Shown here one piece after another: positions 33,941-45,907 of a DNA stretch of 64,000 nucleotides. Origin of the DNA: Polytrichum commune (lineage: Eukaryota; Streptophyta; Polytrichopsida; Polytrichales; Polytrichaceae); the NCBI GenBank assembly GCA_950295325.1, contig OX485806.1, positions 4,836,001 through 4,900,000 on the forward strand, in the 5' to 3' direction. The notes beneath the pieces are model-generated. The model had not been told where the DNA came from. It made no database searches and was given only the letters and a program-made list of their open reading frames with translations. Made by a program: the position numbers and the translations under genes. The stretch's first letter is position 1, and each line of letters starts with the position of its first letter.

Positions 33941-35540
33941 CATGGAAATGTGGTGCCAGATGCGCTAAGTAGACCGGATGAGTTCCAAGCAATGAGAACC
34001 ATCCAAACCTTGTGGCTAATGTGTGCCGGCGAAGGAAACTTGTGATGCAAGATACGGGAGGGGTAAATTAACTACCCCGAGGCACAAAAGCTTTTAGGTG
34101 AGCTTCGCAAGAGCAAGGTGCTCAAAGAGGTTAAGTTGGTGGACGGATTGTTCAAGTGTAAGCAAAGTCGGGTGTATGTGCCTCAAGGCAAGTTGAGGCT
34201 ATCGGTTTTGAAGGAAAAATGTGATAGTCCTATTGCCGGCCATAGAGGAGAAAGAAAAAACCGCCATAGAATGGTGTCATGGAGGTACCATTGGCGGTGC
34301 ATAAAGGAGGATATAACCCACTTTGTGAAGGCGTGAATAAAGTGCCAAGTGAACCGAGCCTCTTACCAAAAGCAAGGCGGTTTCTTGCAACCGTTGCCTA
34401 TCCCGTCGGCGCCATGGCATAGTATGTGCATGGACTTGATCACAAGTTTGCCGGAGTCACATGGGTATGATGCCATCTTGTTGATGGTAGAGCGGTTTGC
34501 CAAGTTGGCACACATGGTGCCGATTGTGGGAACCGCCACCGCGTTGGAGACCGCATAGCCTTTTCTCAAAGGATGGTTGAGGCACCACGGGTTGCCAAGA
34601 GTGATTGTGTGGGATCAAGATCCAAAGTTCACAAGTGCATTTTCAATGCATTTCTCTAAGGAGGTCGGAATGAAACTAAGGTTTAGCACGGCCTTGCATT
34701 CCCAAATGAATGGGAAAGCGGAGCATGTGAATGGAGTCTTGAAGCAATACTTGAGGAACTTGGTGGGGGCGGACCAAGGAGATTGGGCGGACTATGTGGG
34801 TCGAGCGGAGTGTAATTGCAATGTAGCCACGCACTTGGCTACCAAGGGGTGGTCTTTGGTGGTGGCTTATGGAGTGGATGCGCTCCAACCTATTAACCTA
34901 GCTCTCGAGGGGGCACATTCAACACTAGAGTTCAACCAAGATGGTGAGGACTTGGCCAAGGATGGTAAACAAGTCTTGGAGATGACCAAGTTGTTGGTGG
35001 AGAAAGCCCGAAGGTGCTACGGAGTGCAAATCAATGCCGGAAGACGCGAAGTGGAGTATGAGGTGGGCCAATAAGGTGGGCCAATAAGGTGTTGTTGAAT
35101 GTGGACAACTTCACCTTGCCCAAAGGCCTTACTTCAAAAGTTCATGTCCAAAATTGGAGCTTCGTTTTCCATTGTGGAACAAGTGTTCAAGGACATGTAT
35201 AAGTTGGAATTACCGCCGGAGATCAAAGTGCATCCGAAATTTCATGTCTCAATACGAAAGTCATTTTAGGACGACACCTTGTGGCCCGATCACAAGCAAG
35301 TGATTAGGCCACCTCCCGACCTTATGGAGGTCATTTGGAACATGAGGTAGGAGGGCACCCTCAAGTGTAGGAAGCCCAAGTGAAAAGGAAAAAAAAAAAA
35401 TGTACAAAGGAGTACTTGGTGAAATGGTGTGGATACCATGAAAAAGAAACCGCTTGGGTGGCGGCAAGAGACATGGTGAACACCAATGAATAGGTGAAGC
35501 ACTTTGAAGAAACTAAGGCTAAGGATTCCAATAAAAAGAA
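33941..35540 (+). pseudogene. Chromovirus Pol remnant: RNase H end, integrase, chromodomain
   Basis: At 33941-33982 the reading HGNVVPDALSRPDE is the typical end of RNase H. The integrase follows in pieces: a degraded zinc-binding part (34118-34336), then the core with CMDLITSLPES and LLMVERFAKLAH (34349-34558), WDQDPKFTSAF (second Asp) and MNGKAEHVNG (catalytic Glu) in 34577-35074. In-frame stops at 34334-34336 and 34556-34558 break it. At about 35395-35530 a chromodomain reads EYLVKWCGYHEKETAWVAARDMV. Chromodomains bind methylated histone H3 and target integration to heterochromatin. The protein is not made intact. Confidence 0.88.
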
Positions 35541-36356
35541 GCGTAGGCATTGATGAGGACATCAATCTCCTTTAGTGGGGGAGAGACGCTAGTAGCACAC
35601 TTAGCTTCGAGGTTAATTACTCCACAACATGAACTTGTTCTTTGGCTTGAGGGAATAAAGTCCAAACTTTAGTGGTGCAAAGAGAAAAGTATGAGATGAG
35701 GTCCTAGTCTTGTACTTGTGCTTGGTTAATGGAAGAGGGGGAATAGATATGCCAAACTAGGTTGGGTAAGCCGAGTAATTGGGGGCCATGGCTTGGAGGG
35801 GCCTTGGATAAAACCAAGAAACTTCTTAGTTGTGGGCTTGTCCGGGCGGGGGCAAGGTGATGGCGCGTGCTCATAAAAGTGCTACCCGCGAGCTAACGAG
35901 AGTTGGCGCATGGGAGTCATGAACCCATGTCTCGAAAGAGCAAAGTGGGAACCGAGTCGGGCGGGACTTGGCATCACCCCCGTGCGATCGAGGCGTGGCT
36001 TAACAATGGAAAGCCATCTCGGAGTTGCAACCGAGACAACTTAGTGGAAGCGTTGAGGTCTCGCCTAGATGTGTCACGTTAGGCTAGTGGAGCCTAACGG
36101 GGGGGGAGGCCCCAAAAGAGGGGCAACCCATGTGAGTCCCGAAGTAGGTGGGTCTAGTATAGGTTAGGTCCTTGGAGGAGTTCCAAGGTCGCTAACGGAC
36201 CACCTAGTAACGACACCTTTGGGACTATGCCAAATTAGAAGATGCATTGTGGGGGTCGCGCCCTAAGGTAAACACAATGCCGCACCATAGAGGATGGCAA
36301 CTTGAGAATTGGTGTGCCGACTACGAGTATAGTCGATGAGGGCATCGACTCCGTTT
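35541..36356 (+). other. Chromovirus 3' untranslated region
   Basis: About 0.8 kb between chromodomain and polypurine tract with no coding signal. Confidence 0.6.
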
Positions 36357-36368
36357 GGTGGGGGTGAG
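36357..36368 (+). other. Polypurine tract of chromovirus
   Basis: GGTGGGGGTGAG directly before the 3' LTR; it primes plus-strand DNA synthesis in this class. Confidence 0.8.
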
Positions 36369-37361
36369 TGTCGCGCACCTCTCCATGAGGAGTGCCCGAA
36401 ACACCATGGGCACAAGGGGGACCCCGGAGTGACACCCGGGACTTGTGGCGCCGTTGGTGAGAGGGCCCAAGTGATCCTAGTGTGGGTGAGGGCCCCGGGC
36501 GTTGGGAACGCCTCCCACCCACGAAGACTAGGAGGCACAAGGGTAAGGCAATGAGCTATGCGTAGCTCATGGCGTGGTGATTCTAGAATGCTCAAGAACA
36601 CCTCAATCGGAGGTGTGAGCTACGAGTTATGGCCATTTGAGTGGGGCGCTGTCCCGGGACAGCGCCCTGGTACAGCAGTGCCTGGGAGGGATTCCCGGGA
36701 CTGCCAAGGTTCAAACAGGCATAACTTCCCCAAGACTTGCTCGAATGGAGCAAGTGAGGAGTCCATCGGCATCTACGTGAAGCGTAGATGAGGATGGAGT
36801 GGTTGGTTGTTATGATCAGACATCATACAAGAAAGTTATGATGGTCTGAAGCTGCTGGGGGGTTCTAGGCCCAGCAGCTAAAGGAAAATGTCCACTTGGC
36901 CCCAACTCTTGGTAGGGAGACAAGAGGTTGGTTGACGGTGGGGTAGGGGCCCCGCGTAGAGTCCTAGAGGCTTATATGGGTGAGGTGGTGTGGCCTCACC
37001 CACCCGAGGCCGAACGGCACGGCCTCCATTGGCATTGGCCTAATGTGAGGCCATAGTTGCCTAGTATGGTTCGGGTTGTTGTAGTGTTGCTCCGGCAACG
37101 CGATGATCAACATAAGATTGGACTTCCATGGATGGAAGTCCACATCTAAGGATTGGTTACCGATTAAAGGGGTTGGTTAGCGATTGAAGGGGTGAGTCCC
37201 GAAAGCAAAGTAGGAGGGTTGGTTCCCTCCTATGAACTATTGGTCCGGGGTAAGAGGAGCTATCCATTAGCATGGCGGAATGCGAATGGTTAGCGCTCGT
37301 AACCTTTGGTAGAAATGAAAATTGGCAAGATTGTCAAGGGGGGCTAGCAAGGGTTGCGACA
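36369..37361 (+). repeat. Chromovirus 3' LTR
   Basis: 993 bp, offset 4148 from the 5' LTR, apparently identical. Followed by the CTAAT duplication at 37362-37366. Confidence 0.95.
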
Positions 37362-39700
37362 CTAATAGTGTTTTACACACTACAAAATATACACCAGGCA
37401 ATACCGCCCTCAACGCACTACTCTACCTATTCTGCACGCACTCCCGCCTCGCTCCGCCTCGCAGATCTGCTTCACCACAACGAACCTCCACAACCTCCCC
37501 CGCACCCAACATCGAGATCGCCGAAGGAATCGAAAGCAGCATGGCTCCCCGAAGAACACCAATCCCCACGACCACAACACACCAGGGCCGCGCACACCGA
37601 GCCCATCGCCATCATCCCCAACACCAGCAGCCGCAGCAAGTCGATAGCAACTCCGAATACACAAAGGTACCCCCCACCTAACCTAACCTGCGATCCCCCT
37701 ATACATTTCAGTGCACGCCTACTTTCTCATTTGCCCACCCACACAAAACCCAAACAGCATCCTCCCACACAACAACCCACACAACAATCACCATACAATG
37801 CTCCAATACACACAGAAACCACACAAATTCAAGAGAATGGCCAGGAGCGTACCCAGCAACACCTTTCGGCAACCGCAAATCAACGCCATACAGACATCAA
37901 TCGCCAAACAACCACAAATTCGGCCAACCCTAACGCCCTCCCGAATTCGCAACACCAGTCGGCCACCGCAAAAAGAAGGCACACAAACAGCAATGCAGCT
38001 CACCTAAGCACCCCCCCAAGCTTCACACGACACCACACATATTGCACCACTACAACCCACAAAACGACCCACCCACACAACTCTACCAACCCCACCCACA
38101 CTCAAAACCACCCAAACACCCAAAAAATTACAACAGACACACCCCACAAAGGACACACATACCACCAAACCCTCACAACCCCAGCCAAGACCCAACAACT
38201 CAAAATAAACCTAAACACCCCCTACACACTACCGGACCAAAGCGACACACCTATAGTGAGTCCCGAAATACACACGCCAGGGCGGCCACACCAACCTCAA
38301 ACAACACACCGCCGCAATTGCCCCCGAACAGCTAAACCCGAATCCCTACCCCTCCAAAAATTGCACCCCACCAATAACATTCCCATAATCAACACCAACC
38401 ATCAGCCGAAACAAAACACAACACACCCCGTAAATCCTAAAAACCGACCCTCGACAGCTATCTCAACACAAACCGCCAGCAATCACCCGCACACAGACAC
38501 CCATATTAGAAACCGCTCCACACTACTTAACAAAGCCCCACACACACTCAACATCACTCATCTCTCTCACACACACCCTCCCACACATCACACATCTCTC
38601 TCCCTCCGCACGCATAACCCTCCACACACCACTCTCCCCCTATCTCCCACTCAGGCACCCCCGCTTCTCATACTAGCCTCTACTCCTCTCAGCACAATCA
38701 CACCCATCCCTCCCAACTCAATCCCTCCCACCCCTCCCAGCTCAATTCCAAGGACCTGCACAACTCCCTACCTCACGCCCCCCATAGCAAACACAGAAGC
38801 TGAGTATCAGAAGGCGTGCAATCAAACCCCCCGACCATCACCCGGAGCTGACGAACATTACACAGCGGAGGACTACCCACACAGAAGACCTCGCCGACTC
38901 CCCCCACATACACGCTCGCCAGGACCAGCCAGCTCCGAACTTCGCATCCACGCTGCCGGAGCCACCAACCAGACGCCACCAACCAGCAGCAGCCAACAAC
39001 CTGCACAGACAACACAATCTGTTAGCAAGCAACACCCCCGACTCCGACAACCACAACAAATCACTCCACACAACCAAGGTAAGCACCCACCCTGCCCACC
39101 CACACCTCCACCTCTCTACGCCCTACAAGGACCTCACCCACAAATTTGCACATTGCAGGACGCACACACAATTAGAGCAAACCCAAGCAGCCACAACTCG
39201 AACACTAGCCTCATCGCCAGAAAGCACACACACAAGAATCAGGTGAGTGCACTTCAAAACTCCACAGCAACAGACACAACCAGGCAACAGCAATCAGCGA
39301 ACCAGGGATCTACAGCACCCGCCACCCGCGCAATCCCCCCCGACTCTCACAACAGTCGCCAACAACTCAAGAGGCCACCCGACCACAACAACCCAAGCCC
39401 CAGCTCCTCCCAACTACCGAGCAGCCACCTCCAAGCCACCACACTCAACACTACAAACCCACACAACCAACGGTCACACCACCGAACGGCTACACCAACC
39501 GAATCCCTTTCATAGGAGTTGGACCGACTCTAGCGACTAGCCTAAGGGACGACATGACATCTCAGAGCACACCGCCGCCAATTGGTATGGGTGACCAATA
39601 CATGGCATTTCGACAACAAGTTCAAGCTTAGCCGCCACACCCGTCCACCTCACACCAAAGGCTTCATCACCATGAGCTAGACGCCGAAGAGGACCTAGAC
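37362..39700 (+). other. LINE2 5' region, right part
   Basis: Extremely C/A-rich on the plus strand. A 747-codon open frame spans 37272-39515, but its product is a low-complexity Pro/Thr/His/Gln/Asn mix, it starts inside the chromovirus LTR, and several frames are open together. The absence of G and T removes most stop codons by chance. I treat it as non-coding. Confidence 0.6.
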
Positions 39701-41644
39701 ATGGACGCCCAACTAGAGAATGTTTCACCGGAACACGGGGGGAGTTCCATACAAGTGTCTTTGGAAAGACACTCAATCCAAGCCGCGCAAGAAGCATCAC
39801 AAAAATCCATTCGAATTGCCGATAGCACGCCACCAACGCTACAATACCGCAATCCGCGAATGGACGATGCCTCGGAAAGCCAAACCACCAAAAGAAGGAA
39901 AGCCGACGACTACACCGCAACTTCTACAATCCCGAGCAAGACCACGCCACCACCACCGAGCGCAAGAGCAAAACGTGTCGCCACTCTAGGCATTGACATG
40001 ATTGGTCAAATGTGGCTAGGATTCCAAATGCATGAAGCACTCTCCACACAACGGGGCAAGAAGGTGCTCTTGGAGTAACGCATGGATGAGGAATTCATCG
40101 CCATCGGCACACCCTACTCCGAAATTCAAGAATTCCGAACACTCCGACGTGCCTTCCCAAGAACCAAACAAGTCCTCTACCCATCCGAACGACCGGACGC
40201 GGTACCCGGCCAACACTTACACTTCACACAAATCCCCATGTATGAGAAAATCTCTCAAGAGACGGGCCTCACCGAGGGTTTTCATGTCACCATCCGGTTC
40301 GATGGGGAGTACAAGAAGTTCAATCGACGGGAGGTCAAGACCGCATGCTTGGAGAGATTACGCCTCATGCACATACCCCTAGGTACTACATACTCTAACC
40401 CAATTGATATTGGCATTAATACGGTTACAAGAAATTGGGCCGGATTTATCAAAATCCATCTCCAAAATCCGAAACAAGACGGACTAGCTCTCCTCCGGGG
40501 AGAAAGAGCCTTCGTCATGACCATGGGGGATGGGGAAAGACTCATAGGCAAGGTGGAGAAAGGCTTTGAACTCATCACCAAAGCCAAAAACATGCGACTT
40601 CACCTCAAAGGGGAGACCCTCTGCAACAACACGGCCATAGACATACTCCGAACTCTCATGCGTGAGGCATACTACGACGGACGTGAGGTCGAATTCCTCT
40701 CACTCACCAAATCGGACGTAGAACGGGACTTTGCATTCGTCACCCTCACCACCGAAGAATCAAGAGACGACATCCTTAACAACGGCCTCACATACCACTC
40801 CGAACGCCTCAAAGTAAGCATCACCAAAGACAAGAGCACGGGTAACCCATCGGAGCTACGCATTAGCACCACTCTCGTCGCCAACAACTTACCACAAAAG
40901 GAATCTCAATCGGCCATCACCAAAGCCCTCAAAAGATTGTTTGGAGACGAAAACATCACCGGAGTTACCTTCGGATACAACTTAAACCAAGGTGATGACC
41001 GCCAAGCCGGATGGTGTCACATACAATGTCTTAACGTGGCCGTCTACACGGAGTGGTTACGGAAGTCCACATACATTCTTGGAAGAAGGGTAGACTTCAT
41101 CCCCCACAAAGGTAGCATAGATGGAGTCGAGCCCAACCCAACCGCCATCCGCCTAGCGCACGCCCCCACTAGAGAGGTTATCGCCCAAAAGGCACAAGCC
41201 ATGAGCAACACCGCCGCCTCATCACCTCTCGTCTCGGAAAAGCTCTTCACCAAAACCATCAAAGAACTAGTCGCCGCAGTGGATGACAAGCTTACCACCC
41301 TCACCAACAACATCAACCTCAACACGGACATGCGGATTGAAGCCTCCACGGAAACACTCAAAACTCATGCCACAAACGTCCACAACATCATGAGCGCCAT
41401 GGCCATGGAATTTCAACAATCCAACAATCGAATCCATAACATCATGCAAACGCTCACGGCCACCACACCGGAGCCGCCACACACCAACATCGCAAGACTC
41501 CCTCAAGCACCAAGCACCTCCATGGTCAACGCCTACGCGGGAGATGCCACTACACACCACCTAGCACCCCCCGGGTTTTCCGGCGCTCACCACCGGAGCC
41601 CATCACCAAGCCTACACAAAGACCAACAATACATCCATGAATAG
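39701..41644 (+). CDS. LINE2 ORF1 protein, one internal stop
   Basis: An upstream piece (39701-40078) and a 520-residue piece (40082-41644) are in the same frame, separated only by TAA at 40076-40078 (GAG TAA CGC ATG). Joined they give about 646 residues. The N-terminal piece is Lys/Arg and Ser/Thr-rich (TTKRRKADD). The central part matches LINE1 ORF1 (IPLGTT, WAGFIKIHL, PHKGSIDGV). The C-terminal part has a long helical stretch with regular hydrophobic spacing (KTIKELVAAVDDKLTTLTNN), probably a coiled coil, and then a Pro/Thr/His tail. The role is presumably element RNA binding. The upstream start is not certain. Confidence 0.7.
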
Positions 41645-42500
41645 CAAGTCCGTAGCATATACAATGACGGTCATAATACATATGATATGTACCCTTTACC
41701 TACTTATAAATAAAATGACTATTGATGCATACAAACTACTCTTTACATGGAATGTGCACATCACACACAACACCACCGCCACACCCCACAAACTAATGCC
41801 TAAACTAAAACCATGCCCCCCCACCACACATGGCCCACACACAAAAAAGAAATACAACCCCTCTACAACAACACGACACATATCCAATAAAATTCCAAAA
41901 AGACCCAAACAATCATGTAACAACCTACATCCATGGAGTACACTATACAACCCCACACACCTCACCCTCATACTAAAACTCATATTTATAATAGGGCTAC
42001 ACTACTTAGTAACTACCAACTTAACAAATATGTACGTCTCCACAAAGGTTCATATAACCTACATGAATAATATACACATACTATACACATGGACGTTATT
42101 CATACGATTATTATGTACCTCCCCATTATATATACATAAAGGATATCACTATATTCGTGAATTTGGGACTTTTTCGGCATTTTGAGACAGTTACAACATG
42201 GATAAAATCACACAAATATTGGAGAATGTTGTAAGATGCAAATACTTTGAAGCGGGTGTTCATATCAAGAACCCAATTAAGAACTCATATCAAGATGGTT
42301 TAGGTAGGACGACACAAACATTAGACCATGTTGTTGTGGTCCATATATTAATTTGAGACAAGAGAAAGTCTCAAATTAACGAATATAGTGATGGATATGT
42401 TATATACAATATAAGAGAGAGGCTCACCGCATACATAACCACACACAAAATCACATCGTCCACAAGATAAAGTCATATTATAATAATAACGCTCCCCATA
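41645..42500 (+). other. LINE2 inter-ORF spacer
   Basis: A/C-rich non-coding spacer between ORF1 and ORF2, shorter than in LINE1 and without its tandem units. Open stretches here are by-products of base bias. Confidence 0.5.
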
Positions 42501-43584
42501 ATGACAACATATGCCCGCACCAACACACTAACCAAATACACCATAACCCACCCAACGGGCCACATACCTACTGAAGAACTCACAATACACAAACTTACTA
42601 CCACCCTCCCTCACCACAACCACATCCACATAAACAACACCACAAACCTTACCCCACATATAACCCCAAAAAACCCCCCCACCATACATATACCAATATA
42701 TGATATCCACAGCATAGGACATATTTATTACATAACACACTCACACCTTAGAACCCCTAAAACCAAAATCATACATTACTACATATGGAGGAACTCCACA
42801 CTCATTCTACTCTGTGGAGATATACAACCCAACCCGGGCCCACTCCCATATATCATCAAACATCCTCATAAGAAATATACACAAAAAACAAAAACAATGC
42901 TTCATAACAAATACAATCACACACAATATAATCATAAAACACCAATCCCCAAAATACCTCCTAATGCTACAATGTGGAGACATTCACCCAAACCCGGGAC
43001 CTATGCCAAACCTTCTCCAAAAACACCCCGCCATTCACAAAAGAAGACAAACAACCTACTTTCTACCCAGCACGATTAAATTTCAACCAGAATACCAACA
43101 TCTGGCCAAAACATTCAAACCTTTTTTCCAAAACACACACCATCTACACGCACAAACAATCCTCTCATTCCCATATTTATATAATCACATACAACAACAT
43201 ACCAATCACCCCCCACCACGGATCATTTACGCAATAGTCGTAACGATCAGCCCATCCATTGAAGCATGTAACACATACCTCCAACAATCACCTATACACA
43301 ACTGGACATCACAAATACTAGGAAAAATGACACAATTACCTAATCCACCAGAAAGACACATAGATACCCCACATCCATACACACAATTTTGTAACATATA
43401 TAATGATACAATCATCCCCCCCCCCAACACAATCCATAAAAAATTATACGACTACATACACCTAAACCATGATTCACTTAGTATACAAAACCTACAAGAA
43501 GCTTTTCCATACCTACCAAGACAACTCATAACGGAGGCATTAAGGTACAACGAACCAATAAATGAATACACGCACCCCAGGAAT
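42501..43584 (+). pseudogene. LINE2 ORF2 N-terminal region with two 2A-like motifs
   Basis: Two overlapping frames each carry a 2A-like peptide. Frame one has LILLCGDIQPNPGP (motif at 42816-42842). Frame two has LMLQCGDIHPNPGP (motif at 42976-43002), followed by MPNLLQ and the same domain as in LINE1 (YQHLAK, NPPERHID, HPYTQF, TIHKKLYDYI). The acidic E of the 2A pattern is Q or H here; such variants occur in other LINEs. The second frame reaches the Tn2 border and stops a few codons later. The endonuclease and reverse transcriptase are not in the window. The two motifs look like an internal duplication that ended out of frame. Confidence 0.75.
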
Positions 43585-43660
43585 GCTACGATGTGAGCGG
43601 TGAGTGGTGAGCGGTGAGCGGTGAGCAGATCTCGTGAGCAGAAAATCAAAATTTGAAACT
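43585..43660 (+). repeat. Tn2 left terminal repeat with GTGAGCG heptamers
   Basis: Five head-to-tail heptamers GTGAGCG, GTGAGTG, GTGAGCG, GTGAGCG, GTGAGCA occupy 43593-43627. They match in kind the pieces found in both Tn1 ends. Confidence 0.65.
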
Positions 43661-43829
43661 CCATTTAACGAAAGTTAGGACCCCTATGACCGTGGATTTT
43701 GCACATATTTCAAGTTTAATTTTGGAATTATGAGGCCGATATTTATGGAGTGCCTAATTTTTAGGACCAAAAGTTTCTTAAAATTACCAACGAGTCCCTA
43801 TGGCCGTGGGAAAATTCAGTGTGGTTGAG

Positions 43830-44130
43830 AAGATGGTGGACCTATGGGAAGAGGCCTCAGATCCGAGGCCTCTTAGTTGTGGGTAGCTTATGCTTGAAAA
43901 TCAAAATGTTATGTATATTTGAGTTGGCTACTTGTTTTTGCATTTGGCCATTTCTTGTATGTTCTAGCATGAGGAGGAGGTTTGGAAAGAGGCCTCGGAT
44001 CCGAGGCCTCTTTCTTGTGGGTAGGATATGCTTGAGAAATCAAAATGTTAGGTGTATTTGGTTTGGCTACTTGTCTTTAGATTGTCTACTAGTTGACGAC
44101 CACAAAAGTGTAGTGTTATTTGAGAACAAC
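43830..44130. repeat. Tn2 subterminal 138-bp duplication with palindromes
   Basis: Two diverged units offset 138 bp, each centred on a palindrome: 43851-43872 (one mismatched pair) and a perfect 28-bp palindrome at 43986-44013 around GGATCC. Shared flanks include 'atgcttga', 'atcaaaatgtta' and 'ttggctacttgt'. The open stretch 43819-44166 follows from the duplication and is not called. Confidence 0.8.
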
Positions 44131-44423
44131 GACAAGATGCATTCAACAAGACAATTGGAATATTAAAAACCACACCACACTTTATAAATCCAAACACTCA
44201 AACATTAACAAGTAACCAAGTGGTGTTAGAGAATATTTTGAACAATATAAAAAAAAACGAAGTCAAAAGTTAACTAAAGTATGCAATTTCATATATGCAA
44301 TCCCAAAAACTCCGAAAGTGATACACATACAATGAATTCCATGCGGAATGAGTGCACAAACTGAAAAACCAACAGAAGAACAAACGGTATATTAGATAGT
44401 ACACAGACATTCACATGAAGCTA

Positions 44424-45907
44424 TTACATCAGATCCGAATCACTGTGATCAGCTGATGATGAAGACATTCTAGAATCACTAATATCTGCATCAGAGGAGG
44501 CCTGACCATCAGATTCTAAAGCTTCTATATCCAAAAACTCTAAAACTCTCCCCGGACGATATTTAGATGTAAAAGTCTGATAAGAACCTCCAGCTAGTTG
44601 ATTAGCAATATCATTTGCATATGTAGGAAGTTGCCAAGACTTTGGAGGGCTGGGATAGAATTTAGGGTCACAAAAAAAAGGCCGGTGAATAGGATAGCCC
44701 AATTTATCGCATCTGCAAATGCCAATGGTACCATGTTCATAACTCAACTTTATAAGAAATGACAGTAAAAAACATAACACACGTAAGAAAATTTGTGGAC
44801 CTTACTCACTTAATAAACCGAGATCTTTTCACAATCCTCTCTACGGGGATATCTTCACCCTCAAGATCCTCTAAACTGGTGACACGGTCTTCAAGAGTGA
44901 CTTCAGAGGCTGCTCTAGAGATAATCAATGGAGCAAGTAAGGCCTCAAAAATATCAACGTCAGCCTCTAATGCCGCAATGTGACGGTGCACATTGCGGCA
45001 TGCATGAATGGAAGATCCTGCAAATAAAGAAGTTGGAAAAAACTTAGTACAAAAACAACTATGAATTTTGTAGACCAAAACAATATTAACGATTAACCAA
45101 CTGAAATGGAAGATTACAAAGACATACCGGTCGCTGCCGTGCAGTCTAGAATAATATCCCATGGGGAGCTACATGCTTCAATTAGCATTTGCATTAGAAG
45201 CACGGACTTTTCACGAGGCCCTCGCCATGGTGTGGATCCATTAGTTAGCTGGTCCTCACGAGAGACCAAGTTCTGGAGAATATCATCCCGTGCAACATCC
45301 ACCCCATAAGGATCCAATGCAGGGACATGGCGAAATGAAAACTTCGATGGAGGTGACCCCGGCACGCTCCTGACCGCCAATGAAATACCGAACCTCATGG
45401 TCTACAATGTACGAGACATAAAGAACAACATTACTTTACAAAGTAAACAACACAACTGCGTGAGTATAATACTTAGGTGGGTCTACACTCAAAACTACCT
45501 CAAGGATTAAATTGAAACTGAATGCGGTGATCAGCAAGAAGACATAAGCTTTATCTTACAGTTGATGCTGGATTTATTGGGGATGTGAGATGAAGGCGGT
45601 TCATTCCCCACCACTCTTTCCGAATTGCAAAACCATACGATTTGCAATATCCAAGAATATTGGACTTCGTACTCATGCGAAAAGGGTGAAACAAAATAAT
45701 TGCCCCGTTGTCGTGCAGATGTTCGTCGGCAAAGTCAAAGAGTGGTTGTAACCACTCTTTCGATTCTTGATTCCAAGCGGGAATGGACGACGGTGGGTCT
45801 GATATGCCAGGAACATGAAGACCTTCCGGTATATCTGCAAGAATCAAGTCCAAACAGGGATGGTCCTCCGGAGAACCCTTGTAGTGCCGGGTTTTGTTTT
45901 TTGAGTG
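44424..45907 (-). CDS. 3' half of the Tn2 gene: methyltransferase-like domain
   Basis: Four exons. The motif order IV, then the WxGxREK helix, then motif I is that of beta-class N4-cytosine/N6-adenine methyltransferases, where a 'HPTQKP' segment precedes the SAM-binding loop. SAM binding is suggested by the hydrophobic strand DIILD followed by CTAATGSS and AALEAD. The glycines usual in FxGxG are mostly replaced, and motif IV lacks the PPY/PPW. The protein could have lost catalysis or changed its substrate. The last exon ends in an acidic Ser/Asp tail (DADISDSRMSSSSADHSDS). Confidence 0.72.

Larger units (their letters stand above)
32221..37361 (+). mobile_element. Chromovirus (Ty3/gypsy) deletion derivative, 5.1 kb
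   Basis: It has two 993-bp LTRs that look identical, a 5-bp target duplication CTAAT (32216-32220 and 37362-37366), an initiator-Met primer site and a polypurine tract. The 3155-bp interior keeps only the end of RNase H, an integrase with stops and a chromodomain. Gag, protease and reverse transcriptase are gone. Young ends around a dead interior mean it was copied by proteins supplied by another element. Confidence 0.93.
31858..43584 (+). mobile_element. LINE2: 5' part of a non-LTR retrotransposon, twice interrupted
   Basis: A/C-rich plus-strand sequence begins at about 31858, is interrupted by the chromovirus (32221-37361, with the CTAAT duplication), and continues through a long 5' region, ORF1 (39701-41644), a spacer and the first part of ORF2. 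It stops at about 43584, where the left end of Tn2 begins. The rest of ORF2, including endonuclease and reverse transcriptase, presumably lies beyond Tn2, outside the window. The left boundary is set only by the change in base composition. Confidence 0.75.

Noticed and set aside
37272-39515. 747-codon open frame, Pro/Thr/His-rich
   Set aside because: It starts inside a chromovirus LTR, is low complexity, and overlaps other open frames in the same C/A-rich stretch that lacks stop-forming bases. It lies in the LINE2 5' region.
44424-45907. MT-A70 or C5-cytosine methyltransferase
   Set aside because: No DPPW/EPPL or PCQ/ENV motifs; the motif order fits beta-class amino-methyltransferases better.
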